This document shows positions 1 through 8,018 of a DNA stretch of 42,936 nucleotides, piece by piece. A program made the translations under genes and the position numbers. Position 1 is the stretch's first letter. Every line of letters starts with the position of its first letter. This DNA comes from Comamonas testosteroni ATCC 11996. GTDB lineage: Bacteria; Pseudomonadota; Gammaproteobacteria; Burkholderiales; Burkholderiaceae_C. Below the pieces are notes generated by a model. It was not told where the DNA came from. It worked only from the letters and a program-made list of their open reading frames with translations, and searched no databases. The DNA lies in assembly GCF_000241525.1 (NCBI RefSeq), contig NZ_AHIL01000024.1, positions 1-42,936 of the forward strand, in the 5' to 3' direction.

Positions 1-624
1 CAGCGTGGTGTTGGCATCAACCGCCTTGCCCAGCGTGACGTTGAAGACGGCGTCGGAGCCTTCGTTGACATTGCCGGGGTTGGACACGTCCAGGGTCGGC
101 ACGTCAGCGCCCGGATTGGGGGTGCCCGGATCCGTGCTGTCCGCCAAAGCGCTCACCCCACTAAAAAGTGGAAGCACCGTAGTCGCTGGTACAGCACGTC
201 CATACTCCAGCGCCAGCGGCGACACTGCCTCAATGATGCTGGAAAGGCGCACAAAAGTGCTGCCGCCCTCGCTGCCGCCGGACAATGTGGCCGCAGTAGG
301 ATCCAGCTCATCGAACGGATCCTGGCCGGCATTGATGGCCGCAATGATCTGGTCAATCTGCGCATTCGCGGGGCTCGCCACAGCAGCCTCTTCCACGGTT
401 GGCGGCTGGATCAGGTCCGCAGTGAGATGCACGTCCTGGTTCTCGCCCACCATCAGCGGTGGCTGGCCGTCCGCCTGCAACTGCACGGTGCTGCCGGAGG
501 CCGTCACTATCTCGGCGTCAGCGGGGATGCGCATGCCTTCACGGAGCTCCGTCAGATTGCCATCAGAACCACGCATCCAAGCCTGGCCAGTGAGTTTGGT
601 AACGAGAACGGTTTGAGCTGCCAT
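1..624 (-). CDS. LapA-type giant adhesin, N-terminal part (partial at left edge)
   Basis: The reading frame is open from an ATG at 624 to the window edge (208 codons), so only the N terminus is seen. Residues 1-127 look like the retention module of LapA-family adhesins: a beta-rich start (MAAQTVLVTKLTGQAWMRG), then a helical stretch (IDQIIAAINAGQDPFDELDP) and a T110-A111-A112-T113 motif. In LapA a TAAG motif at about this position is cut by the periplasmic protease LapG, which releases the adhesin from the outer membrane. After residue 127 the sequence becomes low in complexity (DSTDPGTPNPGADVPTLDVS) and enters what looks like the first Ig-like or Calx-beta-type repeat (NEGSDAVFNVTLGKAVDANT). 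It is the presumed cargo of the type I secretion operon just upstream. The RBS is weak. The family call is firm; repeat number and C-terminal secretion signal lie outside the window. Confidence 0.85.
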   Translation of the reverse strand, partial: MAAQTVLVTKLTGQAWMRGSDGNLTELREGMRIPADAEIVTASGSTVQLQADGQPPLMVGENQDVHLTADLIQPPTVEEAAVASPANAQIDQIIAAINAGQDPFDELDPTAATLSGGSEGGSTFVRLSSIIEAVSPLALEYGRAVPATTVLPLFSGVSALADSTDPGTPNPGADVPTLDVSNPGNVNEGSDAVFNVTLGKAVDANTTL

Positions 625-683
625 GAGGGTCTGCCTATCCAGTCAGATTAAAAAGTGAAGGTGCACAGAGGCACCTCTCCAAT

Positions 684-697
684 ATTTCAGCTGAAAT
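684..697. promoter_or_regulatory. Perfect palindrome upstream of the adhesin gene
   Basis: ATTTCAGCTGAAAT is a perfect 14-bp palindrome 60 bp upstream of the adhesin ATG. A second perfect palindrome, TTGGCGCCAA, lies at 725-734. Both are in the 258-bp gap between the regulator gene and the adhesin, so they could be operators for the adhesin promoter. Which protein binds is unknown; the LuxR-type regulator next door is the obvious candidate. This is inference from symmetry and position only. Confidence 0.35.
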
Positions 698-780
698 GGT
701 AGGGCCCAAGGCCCCAAGGCACTATTGGCGCCAAAGCCAATCGGGCTCTGTTTTATTCGATCTCTGCTGCTCCAGATCAA

Positions 781-819
781 AAAAGCCTGAAGCCTGCAAT
801 ATGCAGGCTTCAGGCTTTT
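781..819 (-). terminator. Strong intrinsic terminator of the type I secretion operon
   Basis: A perfect 18-bp stem (781-798 paired with 802-819) closes a 3-nt loop. Read on the minus strand it is followed by a T6 run. It lies about 65 nt downstream of the LuxR-type regulator stop and ends the secretion operon before the adhesin gene, which therefore probably needs its own promoter. Confidence 0.85.
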
Positions 820-882
820 CAGCAACCGACACTCCAGAGGCAAGAGGTGACTATGTGCTCATCTGCAGCCCCAAAATCAGGT

Positions 883-1521
883 TCAGGCCAACTGTTTGCG
901 CCCGATACCGTGAACCTTCAATGTCAGCATCAATCGGTCCTGTACCTGCAGCTTCTCAAAAATAGCAGACAGATGAGCGCGCACGGTACGCTCGCTGATG
1001 GACATGCGCTCGGCGATCTCCGCATTGCTGTCACCCAGCGATGCATAACGTGCAACCTCCTGCTCGCGTGCCGACAATGGTTCGGCCCAGTCCGACTCCT
1101 GCTCAGGCAGGCGGGCATCCACATCACGCAACAGGCGCTGCAGCAGGGAACGACCAAGCCAGATATTGCCGCCAGCCATGCTTTGCAGCATCCGCGACAG
1201 CACCTCCGGGCTCGATTGCGCATGGGCATAGCCACATGCTCCGCGCGACAGCAGGTTCCGGCCCTCCTCATCGCTGGGACGGTTGCTGAGAACCAGAACC
1301 TGAAGATCCTTCAGCAGCTCAATCCAGCGTGAAGCAGTCGACTCGGGCAAGGATGGCAGGGCTGCATCCAGCACTACCACGGTACGGCCTTGCTGCTTCC
1401 AGCGTTGCAAATCGGCCAGGCTCTGGCCGCGCGCAGGCATCCACTGAGGGCCTGCGATCTGCTGCCATTCCTGCCACAGCGTGGCATCCTGAGTCAGCAT
1501 CAATACAGGCAAGGCATTCAT
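883..1521 (-). CDS. NarL/LuxR-type response regulator in the adhesin operon
   Basis: A 212-residue regulator. The N-terminal half is receiver-like, with a putative phosphoacceptor Asp52 (VVVLDAALP) and an acidic residue at Asp12. The conserved receiver lysine is absent: the GYxxK position reads GYAHAQ, so phosphorylation may be atypical. The C-terminal half is a LuxR/GerE helix-turn-helix (LSAREQEVARYASLGDSNAE, then ERTVRAHLS). I chose the ATG at 1521 because AAGGA lies just upstream; a longer start at 1551 would add ten residues and lie 4 nt from the HlyD stop. It is the last gene of the secretion operon, is followed by a strong terminator, and probably controls the adhesin or its exporter. 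No cognate histidine kinase is in the window. Confidence 0.85.
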   Translation of the reverse strand: MNALPVLMLTQDATLWQEWQQIAGPQWMPARGQSLADLQRWKQQGRTVVVLDAALPSLPESTASRWIELLKDLQVLVLSNRPSDEEGRNLLSRGACGYAHAQSSPEVLSRMLQSMAGGNIWLGRSLLQRLLRDVDARLPEQESDWAEPLSAREQEVARYASLGDSNAEIAERMSISERTVRAHLSAIFEKLQVQDRLMLTLKVHGIGRKQLA

Positions 1522-1554
1522 AGAGTTCCTTTGTAATTGTTGGCGATCCATGAA

Positions 1555-2967
1555 CTAACGTTCGATCAGTGAATTGGACTTGGCACGCAGAATCGGCTTG
1601 AGCAGATACTGCATCAGGGTGCGCTTGCCGGTGAGGATATGCACCTCGGCCTGCATGCCCGGAATGATGGGACGCGAGTCATCCCCCACATGGGCTTTTT
1701 CCGTGCGCACCTTCACGACATAGAAGGAGTTCCCTTTCTCGTCCGTGACCGTGTTGGCCCCGATCTGCTCGAGCTTGCCCTGTAAGCCACCGTAGATGGC
1801 AAAGTCATAGGCCGTGAACTTCACCTCAGCCTGCTGACCGAAGTGCAGAAAGCCGATGTCGCGCGGATTGATCTGCACCTCCATGAGCAAGGTGTCATCC
1901 AGCGGCACGATGTCCAGGATGTCCTTGCCCGGCTGCACAACACCGCCGACGGTATTCGCCATCAAGGTGTTGACCGTGCCGCGCACGGGCGAGCGCACCT
2001 CGGCCAGCTTGACGCGGTCCTCCAGCGCCACCTTGCCTTGCTCCAGGGTCCCCAGTTTGGCCTGGGTTTCCGAGAGCTCGGAGCGAGATTGATTGCGCAT
2101 ATTCAGCTCCGACTCCTGAATCTTGCGCTCCGCTTCCTGAATCGCAGCCTGAATGCGCCCGATCTGCGCACCGGCCGCCTTGGCCTCGCCACAGAAGCGA
2201 GCCACATCCCGCTGCAGGCGCAACAAATCCACTTCAGACACTGCTCCGCTCTTGAGCAAAGGGCGAGTCACCGAAAGCTCCTCTGAAGTCAAACTGCAGC
2301 TGGACGAGGCCTGGTCGCGGTTGGCCTGGGTTTCACGCAGCTCTTGCTGACGTTGGCGCAACTGGTCACGCGCAATATTGACGTTGGTGTTGAGCTCCTG
2401 GGAACGGCTCTCCCACATGCGCCGCTCCATCTCAACGAGCTGGGGCGCCAGAGCCTGCACATCTTCCGGAGCCTTGAAAGGATCGCCCGATGCCAGGGCC
2501 TGAAGACGCGCGGCCTTCGCCTTCAATGCCAGAAGTTCAGCCTTGTTCTCACCGAGGGACGAGCTGTAGCGCGTTGGATCGATGCGCAAGATGACCTGGC
2601 CCTGCTCCACATGCTCGCCGGGATGCACCAGAATTTCCTTGACGATGCCGCCATCCAGGCTCTGCACCACCTGAACCTGACGAGAAGGAACCACCTTGCC
2701 CTGACCTCGCACCACTTCATCGATGCGCCCCAGGCAAGCCCAGAGCAGCAGAACCAGCACGGTGACCAGAGATACCCATATCAATAGACGCGAACCACGC
2801 GCCTGCTGCTGCCCTGCAGCCCACTGCGCATCGGCCTTGAGGTCATCCGGCTGATGCGTTCCGACAACCTCGCTGCCGTCAAGCAGCCATCGCTCCAGTC
2901 GCGTCCAGCGCGCCTTGAGCGCATCCTTGAAGCGCGACGGCTTTTTTTCTGGTTTGGACTCGCTCAT
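1555..2967 (-). CDS. HlyD-family membrane fusion protein of the adhesin type I secretion system (LapC-like)
   Basis: The periplasmic adaptor (470 aa) links the inner-membrane ABC exporter to the TolC-like channel. The order seen is a charged cytoplasmic tail, one transmembrane helix at about 61-80, a biotinyl-lipoyl-like beta segment (VVQSLDGGIVKEILVHPGEH), a long coiled coil at about 140-310 rich in Glu, Gln and Arg, a second lipoyl half and the C-terminal HlyD beta-barrel (INPRDIGFLHFGQQAEVKFT). The length is normal for the family. The start codon overlaps the stop of the ABC exporter gene as ATGA, which implies translational coupling. Confidence 0.93.
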   Translation of the reverse strand: MSESKPEKKPSRFKDALKARWTRLERWLLDGSEVVGTHQPDDLKADAQWAAGQQQARGSRLLIWVSLVTVLVLLLWACLGRIDEVVRGQGKVVPSRQVQVVQSLDGGIVKEILVHPGEHVEQGQVILRIDPTRYSSSLGENKAELLALKAKAARLQALASGDPFKAPEDVQALAPQLVEMERRMWESRSQELNTNVNIARDQLRQRQQELRETQANRDQASSSCSLTSEELSVTRPLLKSGAVSEVDLLRLQRDVARFCGEAKAAGAQIGRIQAAIQEAERKIQESELNMRNQSRSELSETQAKLGTLEQGKVALEDRVKLAEVRSPVRGTVNTLMANTVGGVVQPGKDILDIVPLDDTLLMEVQINPRDIGFLHFGQQAEVKFTAYDFAIYGGLQGKLEQIGANTVTDEKGNSFYVVKVRTEKAHVGDDSRPIIPGMQAEVHILTGKRTLMQYLLKPILRAKSNSLIER

Positions 2968-5285
2968 GCTCGCCCTCCTACTCCGCCAATCCGCCCCTGC
3001 TTCAGGGCCTCGATCACCTGATCCTTGGCTCCATCGGCAACAATTCTGCCGCCATCAATCACGATCAGCCGGTCAACCAAGGTCAACAGGGCCGTGCGAT
3101 GCGTGACCAGCAAAATGGTCTTGTCCTGCGCGGCCTCTTCCAGACGACGCTTGAGCTGTGCTTCGCTTTGATTGTCCAGATTGCTGCTGGGTTCATCCAG
3201 CAGCAAGATGGCAGGATCGTTGATCAGGGCACGGGCAACCGCAATGGATTGGCGCTGGCCGCCGGAAAGTGACTCACCGCGCTCGCCCACCAGCATGTCG
3301 TAGCCCTTGGGATTGCGGGCTACAAACTCATCGACACCGGCAATGCGTGCCGCATGCAGCATATCCGCCTCATCCGCGAATGGAGCCCCCACCAGCAAGT
3401 TGTGCTTCAAGCTGCCATAGAACAGCATCGGGTCCTGAGGCACATGCCCGATGGCCCGACGCAGGTCCACGGGGTCTATCTGACGGGCATCCATCCCATC
3501 GATCAGAACCGAGCCTTCACTGGGCTGATACAGGCCAAGGACCAGCTTCTCAAGCGTGGTTTTGCCCGAGCCGATACGACCAATGATGCCAACCCGCTCT
3601 CCGGGTCGGAGCGAAAAGCTCACCCCCGAAAGACTGGCCTGCTCGCTTCCCGGATAGCTGAAGCTGACATTGCGAAACTCGATGGCGCCACGCAGATCCG
3701 GACGTGAGACGAACTCCCGGTCCGCTTCATGCTCGACCGGCATCTTCATATAGTTGTCAATGGAATTGAGCGAGGTGCGCGCATTGTGAAACTGCATCAT
3801 CAGCCCCGCGACCTGACCGAAGGGCGCCAGGCAGCGTCCCGCAATCATGGAGGCGGCAATGATGCCGCCCATGGAAAGCGCCGCATCCTGCACCTGATAC
3901 ACGCCGATGACGACCACCGCAATGGTGACCAGTTGCTGCAAGGTCTGAACGAAGTTCACCGTACCGGACGAGATGAACTTGATCTTGCCCCCCATATAGG
4001 CAATGTACTGAGTAGAGCTCTCCCACAGACGCTGCACTCCGCCTTGGGCATTGAGCGTCTTGACCGCCTCCAGGTTGGTCAGCGACTCCACGAGCAGCGC
4101 GTTGCGCTGAGATGAAGCCTGAAAGGTCTTGAGCGTCAGACTCTCCATGCGCGCCTGGGCCCAGAAGGAAACCAGCAAGATCGCTGCGATCGCCACCACA
4201 GGCGGGATCAGCATCCAGGGCGAAACCCAGGCAATCGCCACCAGAAACAGAAGCACGAAAGGCAGATCCACCAAGGTCGTGAGACTTGCAGACGCAATGA
4301 AGTCACGGACCGATTCAAACGAGCGCAGATTGGCCGCAAACGAACCAACGGATGCGGGTCGGCTCTCCATGCGCAAGTCCAGAACGCGCTCCATGATCTG
4401 CGCGGACAACTGCACATCCACACGCTTGCTCGCGGCATCGACCACATAGGCGCGCGTCGTCGTCAGCACAAAATTGAAGATCAGCACCAAAGAAATGCCG
4501 ATAGTCAGCACCCACAATGTTTCCACCGCGTTGTTGGGCACGACCCGGTCATACACATTCATGCTGAACAAGGGCATTGCCAACGCAAAGACATTGATGA
4601 GCACGGCGGCCAGCAAGGCATCGCGGTACAGGCGCCGGTTCTCCAGAATCACGGCCCAGAACCAGTGGCTGCTGCGAGGCTCCATGCCTTGCTGCACGGA
4701 GCGCTGCTCGAAGCGGAACTGCGGACGCACAAAGCACATCAGTCCCGTGTAGTCCTGCAGCAAGGCCTGCACCTCCACCTCAACAGGACTATCCGACTCC
4801 GGATATTGCAGAAGGACGCGACCACCCTCCTGCGCCCTGAGCAACAGGCAGGCTCGACCGCCGTGAAGCAGCAGTATCGCCGGCAGCAAGCCCTGGGGGA
4901 CATCGTCCATAGTGCGCTGCACGATACGCGTGCTGAACTGTGCGCGAGCCGCAGCCCGAGCCAGCAATGAAGGCGTCAGGCGCTGATCCACCAGCGGCAG
5001 ACCATTGCTCAGGGCCTGAGCCGTATAGGGCTTGCCATGCAGGCTGGTGAGCTGCACCAGGCAATCGAGCAAGGGATCGGCATGGGTCTCATGGGCCGGC
5101 ATGCGCCAGCCCTCGGCCGGCGCATGGCCCGCGCTGTGTGCACCCAGGAAGGCCGGGCCGGCATGCTCCGCCGCTGCTGCTGCCGCGGCTTCCGGCGAAG
5201 CACCATGCCCTCGCTTCTGGGTCGCATCCGTACCGCTGACCGATGCCAATGTAGGTTCAACGTCTGGTCTGGTCATCTTCAACAA
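2964..5285 (-). CDS. Type I secretion ABC exporter with C39-like domain (LapB/RtxB-like)
   Basis: An inner-membrane ATPase and permease (773 aa) that energises export of the adhesin. A 65-residue Ala-rich N-terminal extension precedes a C39-peptidase-like domain at about 68-190. That domain lacks the normal CG catalytic motif (it reads DCLVQLTSLHGK), so it is probably a non-proteolytic substrate-docking domain as in RTX exporters. The transmembrane domain spans about 220-490. The nucleotide-binding domain has Walker A GRIGSGKT (569-576), signature LSGGQ (673-677), Walker B ILLLDEP (693-699) and switch His729. The start is uncertain: TTG at 5285 has an AGGT about 6 nt upstream, while ATG at 5276 has a poorer ribosome site. 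It overlaps the HlyD gene by 4 nt. Confidence 0.94.
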   Translation of the reverse strand: MLKMTRPDVEPTLASVSGTDATQKRGHGASPEAAAAAAAEHAGPAFLGAHSAGHAPAEGWRMPAHETHADPLLDCLVQLTSLHGKPYTAQALSNGLPLVDQRLTPSLLARAAARAQFSTRIVQRTMDDVPQGLLPAILLLHGGRACLLLRAQEGGRVLLQYPESDSPVEVEVQALLQDYTGLMCFVRPQFRFEQRSVQQGMEPRSSHWFWAVILENRRLYRDALLAAVLINVFALAMPLFSMNVYDRVVPNNAVETLWVLTIGISLVLIFNFVLTTTRAYVVDAASKRVDVQLSAQIMERVLDLRMESRPASVGSFAANLRSFESVRDFIASASLTTLVDLPFVLLFLVAIAWVSPWMLIPPVVAIAAILLVSFWAQARMESLTLKTFQASSQRNALLVESLTNLEAVKTLNAQGGVQRLWESSTQYIAYMGGKIKFISSGTVNFVQTLQQLVTIAVVVIGVYQVQDAALSMGGIIAASMIAGRCLAPFGQVAGLMMQFHNARTSLNSIDNYMKMPVEHEADREFVSRPDLRGAIEFRNVSFSYPGSEQASLSGVSFSLRPGERVGIIGRIGSGKTTLEKLVLGLYQPSEGSVLIDGMDARQIDPVDLRRAIGHVPQDPMLFYGSLKHNLLVGAPFADEADMLHAARIAGVDEFVARNPKGYDMLVGERGESLSGGQRQSIAVARALINDPAILLLDEPSSNLDNQSEAQLKRRLEEAAQDKTILLVTHRTALLTLVDRLIVIDGGRIVADGAKDQVIEALKQGRIGGVGGRA

Positions 5286-5290
5286 TCAAC

Positions 5291-5536
5291 CTATAAAAGC
5301 TCTTCATCATCATCAATCAGGTCCAGCGAATTACGCATGCGCTGGCGCGCCTGCTTGCGTTGGTTCAGCTTATCGAGCGCCTGAGGCGGAAGATCCGTCA
5401 GGCGCAAGGTCCCATTGGCAAGCAAGGCGTCGATCAAGTCCTCCAGAACGCGGATGAAATCCGCATCCAGTGCCGACAACTCCTGCCGGGAGGACTGCTC
5501 CGAAGGTGGTGAATCGCTTTTATCCATGTTGTTCAT
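5291..5536 (-). CDS. Small conserved-looking protein of unknown function in the adhesin secretion operon
   Basis: An 81-residue acidic protein (start ATG 5536; ATG 5527 gives 78 aa) between the TolC-like and ABC exporter genes, with 37 nt before it and 5 nt after it, so it is co-transcribed. It has no signal peptide or membrane helix. After a Ser/Glu-rich start comes a helical core with the pattern RVLEDLIDALLANG, then LTDLPPQALDKL, a basic stretch KQARQRMR and an acidic C terminus (LIDDDEELL). From memory, similar R-V-EDLID-G-TDLP cores occur in small unannotated proteins of other Proteobacteria, but I cannot name a family. Position suggests a cytoplasmic accessory of adhesin export or its control. 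Confidence 0.7.
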   Translation of the reverse strand: MNNMDKSDSPPSEQSSRQELSALDADFIRVLEDLIDALLANGTLRLTDLPPQALDKLNQRKQARQRMRNSLDLIDDDEELL

Positions 5537-5573
5537 CAACTCCCACAAAAGATGCGCCAGACGCCGGCAATCA

Positions 5574-7097
5574 TCACCGGCGCACAGCCGCGGCAGGTAC
5601 CGGCGCTGCAGCCGGGGCTTTCGCAGGCGCGCCCTGTTCGGCCTCCACACTGAAAGGCACCGGCGTCAGGTTGGCGGTGTCCGGCACCGAGGACTTGCAG
5701 CTGCGCAGCAGATCATCGGGCAAGGTCAGTGCCTGTTGCTCATCCGGGCGGCTATCGTCATGCGGCTGCGCAAGTCCCAGCACCGGCAGGATCTGACTGG
5801 ACAGCGTCAGCCACTGGTACTCGGCCTTCTTCAGATCGTATTGCGCATTGACCAAGGCACGCTGGGCATCGAACAGCTCGTTCTCGGTGTTCAGCAGATC
5901 CAGCAGCGAGCGCTGACCGATCTTGAATTGCTGCTGATACGCCACACGGACCTTGGCGGTGGAAAGAACATGTTCACGCAGGAACGGCGTTTGCTGACGC
6001 AGACGGGCCATATTGTTCCAGGTGATCGACAACTCCTGCTGGAGGTTGCGGCAGGTGTAATCGCGCACGTCCTGCGCCGCATAACCCTGGGCAATTGTCT
6101 GGCGCAGGCGTGCCTCATCGGCACCTCCGCGATACAGGTTGTAGGTCAGCATCAGCTGCACCCGCGAGCTCTGCACATCCCAGTAGGCGGGCGAGTTCTG
6201 GTCACGATCCCGTCCTGTGGAAGCGAGCAGTTCGAGCTTGGGCATGTGTGCACCCTTAGCCGCCTTCTGACCGGCCTCGGCCGCTTGCACCAGAGCCTGC
6301 TTGGACAACAGCAGCGGGCTGGCGCGCAGGGAATCGCCGAAATCCTTGGCCACCCCGGAGACAGGCAGCTTGCCAGCTACCTCGGGCACGGGATCCAGCG
6401 TGGCCGCCGGATACTCGCCCACCACACGGCGGTAGCGCTGCAGCACATCGTTGAGGTTGTTGCTCTCGGTCATCAGATTGGTCTGCGCCAGGGAAAGACG
6501 ACCGCTGGCCTGCTCCAGGTCAACACCACGGCCCACGCCGGACTGCTGGCGCTCGCGCAGCTGCCCCAGCGTCACCTGGTGGGTGCCGAAGTTTTCGCGC
6601 GCCAGCTTTTCCATTTCGCGGTAACGCTGCACATCCAGATAGGCCGCCACGACATCGTTGGCCAGGTTTTCGGTGGTCGCACGCAGATCGTAGAACTTGG
6701 CCAGCTTCTCGAAGCCCAGCTGGCGGATATTGCTGCTGGTGGTGAAACCATCAAATATCAGCTGACGCAGCTGCAGATTCCAGCCCGGGCGATTCCAGTT
6801 CTGCGATGGAGAATCCTGAATATGGCTGCGCCACTCGCGACCGACCCAGCCTTGGGCAGTGACCTGGGGGCGCCAGCCGCCGCGGGCCACGTTCTGACCT
6901 TCAACCGACGACGTGAAATCCTGGAAACGCGCCTGCACTTCGGGGTGGGTCATCAGCGCCTGCTCCACCACTTTTTGCAGTGCGACGCCTTGTTCGTTGG
7001 CCTGTTGCGCATTCATGGTCGTCTGAGCCATACCCCCCATGGCCCACGAGGCCACACCCAGAGTGGCTACCACTTGTGCAATCTGACTGAATTTCAT
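5574..7097 (-). CDS. TolC-family outer-membrane channel of the adhesin secretion system (LapE/AggA-like)
   Basis: The outer-membrane export duct (507 aa). A Sec signal peptide (MKFSQIAQVVATLGVASWAM, cut near GGMAQ) is followed by two TolC/OEP repeats rich in Ala, Gln, Arg and Leu; the SLLDLLNTENELFDAQRALV segment is typical of AggA/LapE channels. The C terminus ends in an Ala/Pro-rich tail (PAKAPAAAPVPAAAVRR) beyond the barrel. ATG 7097 is preferred because AGAGG lies about 8 nt upstream; a TTG at 7130 would disrupt the signal peptide. It is the first gene of the operon, so the promoter should lie in the 7.1-7.9 kb gap. Confidence 0.92.
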   Translation of the reverse strand: MKFSQIAQVVATLGVASWAMGGMAQTTMNAQQANEQGVALQKVVEQALMTHPEVQARFQDFTSSVEGQNVARGGWRPQVTAQGWVGREWRSHIQDSPSQNWNRPGWNLQLRQLIFDGFTTSSNIRQLGFEKLAKFYDLRATTENLANDVVAAYLDVQRYREMEKLARENFGTHQVTLGQLRERQQSGVGRGVDLEQASGRLSLAQTNLMTESNNLNDVLQRYRRVVGEYPAATLDPVPEVAGKLPVSGVAKDFGDSLRASPLLLSKQALVQAAEAGQKAAKGAHMPKLELLASTGRDRDQNSPAYWDVQSSRVQLMLTYNLYRGGADEARLRQTIAQGYAAQDVRDYTCRNLQQELSITWNNMARLRQQTPFLREHVLSTAKVRVAYQQQFKIGQRSLLDLLNTENELFDAQRALVNAQYDLKKAEYQWLTLSSQILPVLGLAQPHDDSRPDEQQALTLPDDLLRSCKSSVPDTANLTPVPFSVEAEQGAPAKAPAAAPVPAAAVRR

Positions 7098-7871
7098 TGT
7101 TATCCCTCTTGTTTGACTCCGACCGGGCAATGCGATGCCTAGCCCGCCAACAAGTTGGCGAGAGCAATCGGTGCGACTTCTACAAATCGTTCCCGCGGAC
7201 GCTGGTTGTTAATGTGGATCGGCTCGCTGCTGCCCGAAAAGGCATCGCATACGGCCTCAGAACTCGCAAAATGGAATTCTGTAACTCTCGTGCTCACAGT
7301 CTTTGGCGTCATGCCAACACCGCACAGGAGACTGACGGTCAGGTCAAGCTTGTTGACTGATCGACAAAACTCACTATTTTTGCTTGACGAGCCACCACTT
7401 AGCAGTGGTGAAGGGATGACATCGCCAATCCCCTGGCCAAACAAGTCGCGCGGACAGGCTGTGGAGCGTCTATCGGCTAGACACAGCGCATTTGGAGATT
7501 TTCCTTTCCACGATAGCAAGGCGGAGCCTCCGGTTTCCGGCCGGTGTTCTTGACGCATAACCTTGCATGCGAAGCCGTGCGTTGATGGCAGATCTCCTGG
7601 CAACACCATCAAACAAATGGATTCAGTTGCAAATCTAGCACAAGGCATGAAAGGATTTGTTTCAAAAAACCACTAAACCAGCCGAACTTCGAATTTTTGC
7701 CAGGAATTGGCAATTCTTTTCATTCTTTCCTTATATCAAAGAAACCAAGAATCAATACCGTTTCCATCCACGCTATTCCCGTTGGGGCTAACGCAATCGG
7801 GCGAAATCAGACCCACTCCTACAGTGAAGTCGTCATCAAATACTTCACGCCGGATCGCCGCAGAAATAGAA
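7098..7871. other. Gene-poor stretch between the adhesin secretion operon and tRNA-Pro
   Basis: About 770 bp without a gene I can support. It should hold the promoter of the secretion operon. Open frames exist on both strands (for example 7139-7648 minus and 7155-7553 plus), but they overlap each other, lack the strong G/C third-position bias of neighbouring genes and show no family motif. Small structures seen are a hairpin with arms CACCACT/AGTGGTG near 7393-7410 and clustered GC-rich palindromes near 7525-7545. I looked for the conserved cores of a c-di-GMP riboswitch and did not find them. Confidence 0.5.
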
Positions 7872-7872
7872 A

Positions 7873-7904
7873 AAGGGCTTCTGACTCGATAGTCAGAAGC
7901 CCTT
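7873..7904 (-). terminator. Terminator downstream of tRNA-Pro
   Basis: A perfect 14-bp stem (7873-7886 with 7891-7904) has a CGAT loop and, on the minus strand, ends in a T-rich tract. It lies 8 nt beyond the tRNA 3' end. Confidence 0.85.
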
Positions 7905-7911
7905 GTCTAAT

Positions 7912-7988
7912 TGGTCGGAATGGCGGGATTCGAACTCGCGACCCCTTGCACCCCATGCAAGTGCGCTACCAGGCTGCGCTACATTCCG
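7912..7988 (-). tRNA. tRNA-Pro (anticodon GGG)
   Basis: A 77-nt cloverleaf with encoded CCA. The acceptor stem is CGGAATG/CATTCCG, the D arm contains AGCGCAGCCTGGTAGCGC, the anticodon arm CTTGC-ATGGGGT-GCAAG gives anticodon GGG, and the T arm contains GTTCGAATC. It decodes CCC and CCU. It closes the ihfA-merR cluster, the arrangement usual in Burkholderiales. Confidence 0.96.
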
Positions 7989-8018
7989 AAGACTTGAATT
8001 ATACACAGAAATTCGATG

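Noticed and set aside
5415..7142. Very long plus-strand open frame opposite the TolC-like gene
   Set aside because: It is the complement of a gene with clear family motifs; such antisense frames are common in GC-rich DNA. The same applies to frames opposite pheT (9871-11667), thrS (14594-16552), aceA (16685-18034) and the TonB-dependent receptor (26743-28326).
7139..7648. Open frame of 169 codons on the minus strand upstream of the secretion operon
   Set aside because: Weak third-position bias, no motif or signal, overlapped by an equally long frame on the other strand, and no ribosome site; treated as non-coding.
7098..7871. Possible c-di-GMP riboswitch in front of the adhesin exporter operon
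   Set aside because: A few bases recall the GEMM motif (ACGCAC and CCTCCGGC-like stretches), but the conserved cores are not present in the right order on either strand.
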